From the NCBI GenBank assembly GCA_934725535.1, contig CAKVBV010000041.1:1-22116 (forward strand): a DNA stretch of 22,116 nt, read 5' to 3'. This document shows, piece by piece, positions 1 through 6,936 of the stretch (positions within the stretch are counted from its first letter, which is position 1; every line of letters begins with the position of its first letter). The position numbers and the translations under genes were made by a program. Origin of the DNA: an uncultured Bacteroidales bacterium. GTDB taxonomy: Bacteria > Bacteroidota > Bacteroidia > Bacteroidales > Paludibacteraceae. The notes below the pieces were generated by a model, which was given only the letters and a program-made list of their open reading frames with translations, searched no databases and was not told the DNA's origin.

Positions 1-32
1 GGTTCCTGCAAAAGAACCGACCGATTTTTTTT
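1..32 (+). terminator. Probable rho-independent terminator of a gene left of the window
   Basis: GGTTC (1-5) pairs with GAACC (14-18) around an 8-base loop, and eight T residues follow at 25-32. The stem probably extends leftwards beyond the window, since GACCGA continues after 18. Only the right part can be seen, so the gene it ends is unknown. Confidence 0.5.
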
Positions 33-91
33 GCATACGAATTAGAGGTTTACCGGACAGTAATAGAATAGTATGTTACAATATAACAATA

Positions 92-155
92 CAAGCCGTG
101 ATGTATGACGACGCGAGTCGCGTCGTTCCCATGCGTAGCATTAGCATACGGCTTG
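92..155. repeat. Nested palindromic element, REP-like copy 1
   Basis: The core palindrome ACGACGCG-AGT-CGCGTCGT lies at 108-126. It is enclosed by an outer inverted repeat, CAAGCCGT (92-99) and ACGGCTTG (148-155), and a second small hairpin ATGC-GTA-GCAT (131-141) sits beside it. The whole can fold as a three-way junction. The same core recurs at 20925-20943 and 21411-21429. No gene covers 1-368. Confidence 0.7.
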
Positions 156-210
156 GGCGAAATTGTCCACGTCCACAGGGGGGCTATTGCAATAGAAATA
201 TAAACACTAT

Positions 211-242
211 TTTGCATATATCGGATATTTATCGTAACTTTG
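211..242 (+). promoter_or_regulatory. Bacteroidetes-type promoter for the 643-residue surface protein
   Basis: TTTG at 211-214 and TAACTTTG at 235-242 are separated by 20 bases, matching the Bacteroidetes primary sigma consensus TTTG-N19-21-TAnnTTTG. Transcription should begin near 249, leaving a leader of about 120 bases. In the leader GTCTC (259-263) can pair with GAGAC (347-351), and GGCTAT (266-271) with ATAGCC (328-333), so it is probably folded. Confidence 0.75.
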
Positions 243-368
243 CGGTGATAAAGAGGATGTCTCGGGGCTATGTTTAATTAAAGAAGCAACAAACAATCAA
301 ATTGTATAACGGGAACGGAGAAAGTCGATAGCCGAATAACAAAGTGGAGACAAACAAATCAGTTTAGT

Positions 369-2300
369 ATGAGAACAAAACTTATTTCATTAAGCCTTGC
401 TCTTATGATTGGGAGTGTTGTGTGGGGAGACAATGTGTGGAACTGCAATGTTTATGACAAGTGCAGCGAGAACGGCTATAAGGCAGGCTATGTTCCTGCT
501 CCCACTGACGTACAAGCCGTAGATTTGGGGCTGCCAAGTGGGCTAAAGTGGGCATCCTGTAATGTGGGTGCCGAGAAACCAGAAGGCTATGGTTTCTACT
601 ATGCTTGGGGCGAGGTTTTGCCCAAGGAGGACTACTCGTCGGCGTGGACTACTTACAAGTACGCTAATGGCGATGAGAAGAAACTGACCAAGTACTGCAC
701 GAAAGAGAGTTATGGTGACAATGGCTTTACAGACAACAAGACCACATTAGACCCGGAAGACGATGCCGCTCACGTGAATTGGGGCGGCAGTTGGCGTATG
801 CCCACCGATGCCGAATGGACAGAATTGCGTACCAAATGCACATGGACAAAGACCACCATAAACGATGTAAGCGGTTTCAAAGTAACAAGCAAGACCAATG
901 GCAACTCGATATTTCTTCCCGCTGCCGGAAACCGCGTCAACACGGAACTCCGCAATATCGGCTCCGATGGCAAATACGGGTCTGCGTCGCTCTACGAGAA
1001 CGACCCGAGTTTCACGTGGTACGTCTATTATTTTCACAACACGGACTGTGGCAGAGGCAGCAGCCGTCGGTACTATGGTCAGTCAATCCGTCCTGTTTGC
1101 CTGTCATCAAACTCTTCTGCTCAAAGTGCAACTTACTGTACACTTACGCTTTATGCCGACAGGTGTGAGAGTGCGAATACTATCCGATGTGATGCGGGGC
1201 AGCAGATAAGTATAACGGCAGTACCCGAAAACGAGCATCGCTATTTCGTGCGCTGGACAGATGGCAACACCGATAATCCGCGACTGGTAGCGGTTACGCA
1301 GGATATGACTTTAACGGCAGAGTTTGCATCCTATCAATACACCATTACCACAGAAGTTAATGATACAGAGCGCGGTAGTGTGAGTGGTGCTGCTACAACA
1401 GATTACCTGAGCGATGTAACCCTTACTGCCACTGCCAACTACGGCTATCACTTTGCCCGTTGGACGGACGGCAATACCGACAACCCGCGCACGGTACAAG
1501 TAACAGGTGATGCTACGTACACCGCTGTATTTGAGGAGAATACGTACAGCATCACAGTACAGTCGGCAGATGATGCGCAAGGCTCGGTATCCGCCCCCTC
1601 GCAGGCAAGGTACTTGGAGCAAGTGTTGCTCACTGCCCAACCGAATCTCTTCTACCACTTCGCCCAATGGAACGACGGCAATACCGACAACCCGCGTACC
1701 ATTGTGCTGACGTGTGATACAACCTTTACAGCGGAGTTTGCACAATCATTCTCGGGGCAATGCGGCGATAATCTGTATTGGAAGCACGAAGAGCATACAC
1801 TCACTATCTCGGGTGCGGGCGATATGTATGATTACAATGAGAGCAATATGCCGTGGCTGTTGTTCCGTGATACCATAGACGCGGTTGTGTTAGAGCAGGG
1901 AATTACGCACCTCGGTAACAATGCTTTCAACGGCTTTGTGAAACTGAATAAGGTAGAACTGCCCAATACGCTGACCACTATCGGGACGAATGCTTTTGCG
2001 GGCTGCCGTAGGTTGTATGATGTCTATGCTTATCCGACCGAACCGCCTGTGGCAGACAATAGTTCGTTTGCCAACTACAATGTGAATTTATTTGTTCCCT
2101 GTGCCAGTCTGAATGACTACGAGAGGGATGCGGTGTTCGGGTCGTTTAAGCACATTCAATGTATGACTGCCACCGATATAGAGCAAGTGCAGGCAGGTGT
2201 TGCTACCGACCACGCTGCAGAAAAGATGTTCCATGACGGGCAGGTGTATATCCTGTGCGAAGGTACACTATATACCCTTACCGGTATGGAGGTGAAGTAA
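369..2300 (+). CDS. Secreted mosaic surface protein: FISUMP-like domain, three InlB B-repeats, BspA-type LRR
   Basis: This 643-residue protein begins with a signal peptide (residues 1 to about 20, hydrophobic core ISLSLALMIGSVVW). Residues about 51-246 form a Bacteroidetes domain starting VDLGLPSGLKWASCNVGA and ending YYGQSIRPVCLS, resembling the Fibrobacter paralogous (FISUMP)/C-type-lectin-like modules. Three Listeria-Bacteroides (InlB B) repeats follow at about 255-460, each with a core near RWTDGNTDNPR and ending TAEF or TAVF. Residues about 463-600 match BspA-like material (HTLTISGAGDMYDY, then LRR units such as ITHLGNNAFNGF). The tail FHDGQVYILCEGTLYTLTG ends GMEVK, like the tail of the 1732-residue protein in this window and resembling a shortened type IX secretion C-terminal signal. 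A cell-surface adhesion or binding role is inferred; the ligand is unknown. The gene is monocistronic with its own promoter. Confidence 0.85.
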   Translation: MRTKLISLSLALMIGSVVWGDNVWNCNVYDKCSENGYKAGYVPAPTDVQAVDLGLPSGLKWASCNVGAEKPEGYGFYYAWGEVLPKEDYSSAWTTYKYANGDEKKLTKYCTKESYGDNGFTDNKTTLDPEDDAAHVNWGGSWRMPTDAEWTELRTKCTWTKTTINDVSGFKVTSKTNGNSIFLPAAGNRVNTELRNIGSDGKYGSASLYENDPSFTWYVYYFHNTDCGRGSSRRYYGQSIRPVCLSSNSSAQSATYCTLTLYADRCESANTIRCDAGQQISITAVPENEHRYFVRWTDGNTDNPRLVAVTQDMTLTAEFASYQYTITTEVNDTERGSVSGAATTDYLSDVTLTATANYGYHFARWTDGNTDNPRTVQVTGDATYTAVFEENTYSITVQSADDAQGSVSAPSQARYLEQVLLTAQPNLFYHFAQWNDGNTDNPRTIVLTCDTTFTAEFAQSFSGQCGDNLYWKHEEHTLTISGAGDMYDYNESNMPWLLFRDTIDAVVLEQGITHLGNNAFNGFVKLNKVELPNTLTTIGTNAFAGCRRLYDVYAYPTEPPVADNSSFANYNVNLFVPCASLNDYERDAVFGSFKHIQCMTATDIEQVQAGVATDHAAEKMFHDGQVYILCEGTLYTLTGMEVK

Positions 2301-2312
2301 AAGACTCTCCTG

Positions 2313-2329
2313 CCCCTCCTTAGGAGGGG
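2313..2329. repeat. GC-rich hairpin after the surface protein gene
   Basis: CCCCTCC (2313-2319), loop TTA and GGAGGGG (2323-2329) form a perfect 7-bp stem 13 bases after the stop codon. No T-run follows, so it may protect the 3' end or pause transcription rather than act as a full terminator. Confidence 0.55.
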
Positions 2330-2410
2330 GGTCTGTAGATTACAAGGACTGCTCGTGGGGTAGTTCTTATATTAGGTAACAAATACCTATCGATTATCCG
2401 AGTGCCAATC

Positions 2411-2474
2411 CGCCAGATATTATGATAATTGGCGGTTGTAATCGCCAGATATTATAATATTCGGCGGTTATGGT
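2411..2474. repeat. Two tandem 32-base hairpin units
   Basis: Units 2411-2442 and 2443-2474 both begin CGCCAGATATTAT and contain a GGCGGTT near the end. A third partial unit begins CGCC at 2475. Within each unit CGCC can pair with GGCG, so each is a hairpin. The last unit and the partial one form the terminator listed next. Confidence 0.7.
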
Positions 2475-2493
2475 CGCCGAATATATGTTTTTT
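2457..2493 (+). terminator. Intrinsic terminator upstream of the ATPase gene
   Basis: ATATTCGGCG (2457-2466) pairs perfectly with CGCCGAATAT (2475-2484) around an 8-base loop. ATG and then six T residues (2488-2493) follow. It should stop read-through from the surface protein gene. The next promoter's -33 box begins 2 bases later. Confidence 0.7.
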
Positions 2494-2494
2494 C

Positions 2495-2525
2495 TTGCGT
2501 GTACCAAAAATAACCAGTATCTTTG
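2495..2525 (+). promoter_or_regulatory. Promoter for the AAA/DUF4143 ATPase
   Basis: TTGC (2495-2498) and TATCTTTG (2518-2525) have 20 bases between the TTG and the -7 box. Transcription would start near 2531, only about 13 bases ahead of the ATG at 2544. This rules out the in-frame TTG at 2523, which lies inside the -7 box, as the start codon. Confidence 0.75.
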
Positions 2526-2543
2526 CAACAAAAATCAGGAGCT

Positions 2544-3665
2544 ATGATAGAGCGTAAACTATTATCGGTATTGCGGGAACAAATGCACAAGGGGAAAGCC
2601 ATCGTACTGATTGGTGCAAGGCAGACAGGCAAAACTACTTTGCTAAAGGAAGTCGTCAATGACAGAGAACATAGTTTGTGGCTTAATGCGGACGATATGG
2701 AAATCCGCAATATGGTGCAGAGTCTCACTATATCGCGCCTGCAAAGTATGTTCGGGCGTTATCAATACATCGTGATAGACGAGGCACAGCGTATCGAAAA
2801 CATCGGCATACAATTGAAACTTATCACGGACAACATGCCCGGTGTGCAGTTGTTGGTCACCGGCAGTTCCGCCTTGGAGATTGCCAACCGTGTCAATGAA
2901 CCACTGACAGGTAGGAAGTACGAGTACAAACTTTACCCGCTATCCTTTGACGAGTTGCAGGCTCATTTCGGCTTGATAGAAGAGCGAATGAAACTCCCCC
3001 TGCGCTTGGTGTATGGTGCATATCCTGATGTGGTTTGCCACCCCGGTGAAGAAAAAAATATCCTTACTCCATTAGCCGATAGTTACCTATATAAAGATGT
3101 GCTGCAATGGGAACGGATTAAAAAGCCTGAGAAACTACTCAAACTGCTGCAAGCCCTTGCTTACCAAATGGGTAGCGAAGTGAGTTACAATGAGTTGGCA
3201 CAAATAGTAGGATTAGACAAAGAGACTATCAGCAACTATATCACCTTGCTGGAACAGGCACAGGTTATTTTCCGCTTGGGGTCTTTCAGCAGGAACCTAC
3301 GCAATGAACTTAAGTTTGCCCGCAAGGTGTATTTCTATGACAATGGTATTCGTAATGCTCTGATTAACCACTTTGCAGACATAGAGATGCGTCAGGATGT
3401 CGGTGCACTGTGGGAAAACTACCTCATCAGTGAGCGTCTCAAACGCAACCAGTACAAGGGACTATGTATGAATACCTACTTTTGGCGCACTACACAAATG
3501 CAGGAGATAGACTATATAGAGGAGTATGACGGCAAGATGTCTGCCTTTGAGTTCAAATGGAACCCGAAAAAGACCGCCAAGTCAAACCCGACTTTCCGCA
3601 GAGCCTATCCCGATGTGGAGATACAAACCATTACCACAGACAATTACATGGACTTTCTGCTGTAG
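2544..3665 (+). CDS. AAA family ATPase with C-terminal DUF4143 domain
   Basis: This 373-residue protein is taken from the ATG at 2544, with AGGAG just before it. The N-terminal P-loop ATPase shows Walker A GARQTGKTT (residues 24-32), Walker B YIVIDEAQRI (about 75-84) and a sensor segment LLVTGSSALEI. A winged-helix-like linker (VSYNELAQIVGLDKETISNY) leads into DUF4143. The C-terminus has a PD-(D/E)XK-like signature, EIDYIEE followed by FEFKW, which in this family is often degenerate. Such single-gene ATPases are very common in Bacteroidales and archaea; their cellular role is not settled, with DNA-linked or stress and defence roles suggested. It is flanked by its own promoter and terminator with no partner gene, which fits an independently acquired cassette. 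Confidence 0.9.
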   Translation: MIERKLLSVLREQMHKGKAIVLIGARQTGKTTLLKEVVNDREHSLWLNADDMEIRNMVQSLTISRLQSMFGRYQYIVIDEAQRIENIGIQLKLITDNMPGVQLLVTGSSALEIANRVNEPLTGRKYEYKLYPLSFDELQAHFGLIEERMKLPLRLVYGAYPDVVCHPGEEKNILTPLADSYLYKDVLQWERIKKPEKLLKLLQALAYQMGSEVSYNELAQIVGLDKETISNYITLLEQAQVIFRLGSFSRNLRNELKFARKVYFYDNGIRNALINHFADIEMRQDVGALWENYLISERLKRNQYKGLCMNTYFWRTTQMQEIDYIEEYDGKMSAFEFKWNPKKTAKSNPTFRRAYPDVEIQTITTDNYMDFLL

Positions 3666-3694
3666 CAGGGCGTGGCGACATATATGTGTGTATA

Positions 3695-3738
3695 ACAAAA
3701 GGGGAGTGCAATAAAGCAGCACTTCCCTTTTGTTTTTT
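3695..3738 (+). terminator. Strong terminator between the ATPase and convergent iorB, probably bidirectional
   Basis: ACAAAAGGGGAGTGC (3695-3709) pairs with GCACTTCCCTTTTGT (3719-3733), 15 bp with one G-T wobble. T residues continue to 3738. On the minus strand the same stem is followed by TTAT, so it could also end the iorA-iorB transcript. Confidence 0.85.
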
Positions 3739-3800
3739 GCGGGAACCCCCAATAGAGGGCTTTACCTGATGTTGTCTTAGTATAGCCCCGGAGTGGCGGG

Positions 3801-4382
3801 TTACTCGTGTTTGGAGTTGCGGTAGCCGGCTTCGACGGCGGAGACGTTGCTCTGAACGATGGCGTCGCCTTTGCGGGCGAAGACACGCTGCACTCCGGCA
3901 ATCATCTTGTCGTGGTCGATACCCAACATAGGAATCGCCGCTCCGAGAAGCACCATGTTAGCCGCCTGCGAGGGTGCGCCTGCCTCTTTGGCAAGTGCCT
4001 CTACGTCCAAGAGAACGTGGTTCTTATGCGATTCGATGTGGCGGATAACCTCTGCCAACTCGGGATAGTTGGGGATATTGACGAAAGGCACGGACGATGT
4101 AACAATCCAGCCTTCGGGCTTGAGATACTGCACGTAACGCAGTGCCTCCATAGGCTCCAGCGAGATGATAAGGTCGGCTCCGCCAACGGGAATGAGGTCC
4201 GAGTGAATGGGTTCGGACGAGAGACGGAGGTTGGACTGCACGTCACCACCACGCTGACTCATACCGTGTACCTCGGCTTGCTTGAGATACAAGCCCTCTG
4301 CCAATGCGGCTTCACCAATGACTGTAGCAATAGAGAGGATACCTTGTCCTCCGACACCTGCTAAAATAATATCTTTTTTCAT
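3801..4382 (-). CDS. iorB: Indolepyruvate:ferredoxin oxidoreductase, beta (gamma-domain) subunit
   Basis: This 193-residue protein begins MKKDIILAGVGGQGILSIATVIGEAA, the hallmark of the pyruvate:ferredoxin oxidoreductase gamma-type domain (GVGGQG). VHGMSQRGGDVQSNLR follows, also typical of the IorB/PFOR catalytic domain. With IorA it oxidatively decarboxylates arylpyruvates from aromatic amino-acid transamination to aryl-acetyl-CoA, reducing ferredoxin in the cytoplasm. The length is normal for the family. It begins 22 bases after the iorA stop, so the pair forms one transcript. It may also act in the reductive direction, as proposed for gut Bacteroides; the sequence does not show direction. 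Confidence 0.92.
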   Translation of the reverse strand: MKKDIILAGVGGQGILSIATVIGEAALAEGLYLKQAEVHGMSQRGGDVQSNLRLSSEPIHSDLIPVGGADLIISLEPMEALRYVQYLKPEGWIVTSSVPFVNIPNYPELAEVIRHIESHKNHVLLDVEALAKEAGAPSQAANMVLLGAAIPMLGIDHDKMIAGVQRVFARKGDAIVQSNVSAVEAGYRNSKHE

Positions 4383-4404
4383 ACTATATTTACGATTTAA
4401 TGGT

Positions 4405-6003
4405 TTACTTTTTTGCTTTCAAGTGGCGTTTGAGCGTCTGGATGCACTCGCGGCGTGCGATGACTACGGAAGTGCCCGGGTAGTCGATTTCCTCGCGGAG
4501 CACGTTCTTAATCTCTTCCATATTCTTGGGCAGGGGTACTACGACGCGCACATGGTCTTTGTCCACACCGACGCCGTAGCATATCTGCTCGAGGCGACCC
4601 GTACCGGCAGAGTCTTGTCCGCCCGTCATACCCGTGGTGAGGTTGTCGGAGATAAGTACCACTACATTGGCGTTGCTGTTGACGCAGTCCAAGAGTCCGG
4701 TCATGCCCGAGTGAGTGAACGTGGAGTCTCCGATAACGGCAATGGCGGGGTGTTGCCCTGCATCGGCAGCGCCTTTCGCCATAGTGATAGAGGCTCCCAT
4801 CTCCACACACGCGTGGATAGCGTGGAAAGGCGAGAGGGCACCCAGCGTGTAGCAACCGATGTCGCCGAAGATACGTGGTTGCGGGTATTCGCGTGCGACC
4901 TCGTTGAGGGCAGCATATACGTCGCGGTGTCCACAACCTTGGCACAGTGCGGGCGGACGGTTGACAACGAGATTGTCGGCTTCGCGGGTAGGCAGTGCAT
5001 CGAGACCGATGGCAAGGCGTACGCTGTCGGGTGTAAGTTCGCCCATACGCGGGAGGTCGCCCGTGAGGCGTCCTTTGACTGCGACAGTGGAAGGCACGAG
5101 TCCGTGGATGAGTTCCTCAACGACGGGTTGCCCCTCTTCGATGACGAGGATTTCCTTGGCGCCGTCAGTCACCATTTGGTTGATGAGGGCAACGGGCAGC
5201 GGGTACTGAGCGACCTTGAGGATAGAGCAGCCCATAGCGGGTTGGTAGTTCTCCATGAGGTAGTTGTAGGCAATGCCCGTGGTGATGATACCGCGCTCGG
5301 GGTGCGTGCCTTTGGTGTAGGAATTGAAGGGCGAGGTCTCGCTCTTATGCACGAATGTGGGTTGTGCGGCTACGAGTTCGGCATAGTTCTTCTTGGCAAA
5401 TGCCGGCAGCAGGATAAAGTGCTGTACATTCTCGGGGAGAGACATCTCGTTCTGGACAGGTGTGTTGTCTGCGGTCTCGACAACGGCACGCGAGTGAGCC
5501 ATGCGGGTTGTTACGCGCAAAAGGATGGGTGTGCGGAGTTCCTCGGAAAGGCGGAACGCCTCTTTGGTCATCTCATACGCCTCCTGTTGGTTGGTGGGCT
5601 CGAAGCATGGTATCATGGCAAACTTGGCATAGAAACGGCTGTCCTGCTCGTTCTGCGAAGAGTGCATGGAGGGGTCGTCAGCAGCCACCACTACCAAGCC
5701 GCCGTTTACGCCGGTGATAGCAGCGTTCATGAATGCGTCTGCACAGACGTTCATACCGACGTGCTTCATACATACGAGTGCGCGTTTGCCCATGTAGGAC
5801 ATGCCGAGCGCACCCTCCATAGCGGTCTTCTCGTTGGATGCCCAACGGCAGAAGATAGAGGGTTGTGCGGCTTTCGCCTCGTGCAGTTGGATGTACTCCG
5901 TGATTTCCGTTGACGGTGTGCCCGGGTAGGCATAGACACCGCTCAAGCCTGCGTCGATAGCACCTTGCGCTATCGCTTCATCGCCTAAAAGAAGGTGTTT
6001 CAT
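4405..6003 (-). CDS. iorA: Indolepyruvate:ferredoxin oxidoreductase, alpha subunit, without C-terminal ferredoxin domain
   Basis: This 532-residue protein starts MKHLLLGDEAIAQGAIDAGL with the PFOR pyrimidine-binding domain (YPGTPSTEI, then SNEKTAMEGALGMS). The thiamine-diphosphate-binding half holds PALCQGCGHRDVY (about 347-360), GDIGCYTLGALSPF (about 379) and GDSTFTHSGMTG followed by ISDNLTTGMTGGQD. It supplies the TPP site for oxidative decarboxylation of indolepyruvate and related 2-oxoacids. Archaeal IorA is longer, with two [4Fe-4S] clusters at the C-terminus. Here the chain stops at ARRECIQTLKRHLKAKK with no CxxCxxC pattern, so electrons must pass by another route or partner. No promoter of the usual type is visible at 6004-6087, so transcription from the lipoprotein gene upstream is possible. 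Confidence 0.92.
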   Translation of the reverse strand: MKHLLLGDEAIAQGAIDAGLSGVYAYPGTPSTEITEYIQLHEAKAAQPSIFCRWASNEKTAMEGALGMSYMGKRALVCMKHVGMNVCADAFMNAAITGVNGGLVVVAADDPSMHSSQNEQDSRFYAKFAMIPCFEPTNQQEAYEMTKEAFRLSEELRTPILLRVTTRMAHSRAVVETADNTPVQNEMSLPENVQHFILLPAFAKKNYAELVAAQPTFVHKSETSPFNSYTKGTHPERGIITTGIAYNYLMENYQPAMGCSILKVAQYPLPVALINQMVTDGAKEILVIEEGQPVVEELIHGLVPSTVAVKGRLTGDLPRMGELTPDSVRLAIGLDALPTREADNLVVNRPPALCQGCGHRDVYAALNEVAREYPQPRIFGDIGCYTLGALSPFHAIHACVEMGASITMAKGAADAGQHPAIAVIGDSTFTHSGMTGLLDCVNSNANVVVLISDNLTTGMTGGQDSAGTGRLEQICYGVGVDKDHVRVVVPLPKNMEEIKNVLREEIDYPGTSVVIARRECIQTLKRHLKAKK

Positions 6004-6087
6004 ACTTGATTAGATTTTTTGTTGGTTTGTATTGAAAATTGTTTGTTAATTGCTTGATAAACTATTTGATACGATAAGGGTGGCATA

Positions 6088-6621
6088 TTATGGTTGGAAA
6101 GACAAGGTCTTTTCCACGCAATCTGTAGGAATGGTAACCACTTTGTTGTCTCCATACCTTTCGACCAAGACATTAAAGACTGAGTCTCGTTTGGCAGCAT
6201 CGCGCGGCATCCAACCATAATTATCAGGTTGCACCATGTGATATGCCACTATGACCCTTACGGGAGCGTTGTTTGTCAAACGCTTGATAGTGAACGTCCT
6301 TTCGGTATGCGCATACTTGTAGTCACCCATATTGGAGTAGAAATAATGTCCTTGAATATACACGTCTCCCGATGTTTTAGCACACGCGTTATCAACACGT
6401 ACCCACTCCGGATACTCTGATATTGTATCCTGAATAGTAACATCATCAGAAACTGGGCATTGAATTTCCAATGAATCTTTTGCATTTATGCACAAGTACC
6501 AATCCACACCACCTGTTGCTGTTTGCACACATGAATTCAACAGCATAGTGCACAAAGCCATCGCAATGAGCATACAACAGCGTTCATGCGATGTCAGTTT
6601 TTTTGAATGTTGACGTTTCAT
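6088..6621 (-). CDS. Unrecognised lipoprotein
   Basis: This 177-residue protein has a basic N-terminus (MKRQHSKKLTSHER), a hydrophobic stretch and a lipobox LNSC with the lipidated cysteine at residue 31, so it should be a membrane lipoprotein. The mature part (DWYLCINAKDSLEI, then PEWVRVDNACAK, YFYSNMGDYKYAHTERTFT and GWMPRDAAKRDSVFNV) matches no family I can name. It looks like a compact beta-rich domain with a few cysteines. The gap from the zinc ribbon stop is 125 bases, and 84 bases separate it from iorA. Its leader resembles that of iorA over about 43 bases. No function is proposed. Confidence 0.7.
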   Translation of the reverse strand: MKRQHSKKLTSHERCCMLIAMALCTMLLNSCVQTATGGVDWYLCINAKDSLEIQCPVSDDVTIQDTISEYPEWVRVDNACAKTSGDVYIQGHYFYSNMGDYKYAHTERTFTIKRLTNNAPVRVIVAYHMVQPDNYGWMPRDAAKRDSVFNVLVERYGDNKVVTIPTDCVEKTLSFQP

Positions 6622-6746
6622 GGTATATCATTTTTTGTTGGTTTATATCGTATTTTTTGGTCAATTGCTTGGTTGCCGCTGCATCATGGTGCACAAATAC
6701 TGTGCCACCGACTATCTGTTTAATTATAGTTGCTTTATGCCATATA

Positions 6747-6926
6747 CTATATCACTAAAAGTTCACCACAATCGCGACAATAAAACTCATCAGGTTCATC
6801 TATACTTTCGGTCGTGATGTATTCAAGTTTATTATCAATGACCTCGTAAACATCATACTTATTAAGTTGAGTAATAAATTCGGTACACCCACAGTATTTA
6901 CACTTCAAGGACTTCATATCAGACAT
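6747..6926 (-). CDS. Small zinc-ribbon protein (59 aa)
   Basis: The protein starts MSDMKSLKCKYCGCTEFITQ and ends DEFYCRDCGELLVI. Two CxxC knuckles (C9/C12 and C50/C53) are spaced as in rubredoxin-like zinc ribbons, with an acidic, beta-strand-like middle. It begins 10 bases after the pseudouridine synthase stop codon, in the same direction, which suggests it is the last gene of the long operon. A longer reading in this frame extends into the synthase gene and is a shadow; the ATG at 6926 is the sensible start. The function is unknown; zinc binding is inferred from the cysteine pattern only. Confidence 0.7.
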   Translation of the reverse strand: MSDMKSLKCKYCGCTEFITQLNKYDVYEVIDNKLEYITTESIDEPDEFYCRDCGELLVI

Positions 6927-6936
6927 ATGTTGTTTG

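Noticed and set aside
930..1110. Variable region of a diversity-generating retroelement in the first surface protein
   Set aside because: The RPV ending resembles such targets, but the module is N-terminal in the protein, and neither a template repeat nor a reverse transcriptase is visible in the window.
4282..5913. Long plus-strand open frame (543 codons) opposite iorA
   Set aside because: It is antisense to clear IorA motifs, and its composition is that of a mirror frame of GC-biased codons. No family motif or promoter supports it.
6690..6712. Hairpin GGTGCACA/TGTGCCACC after the zinc ribbon gene as a terminator
   Set aside because: The stem has a bulge and no T-run follows on the minus strand, so termination is not supported.
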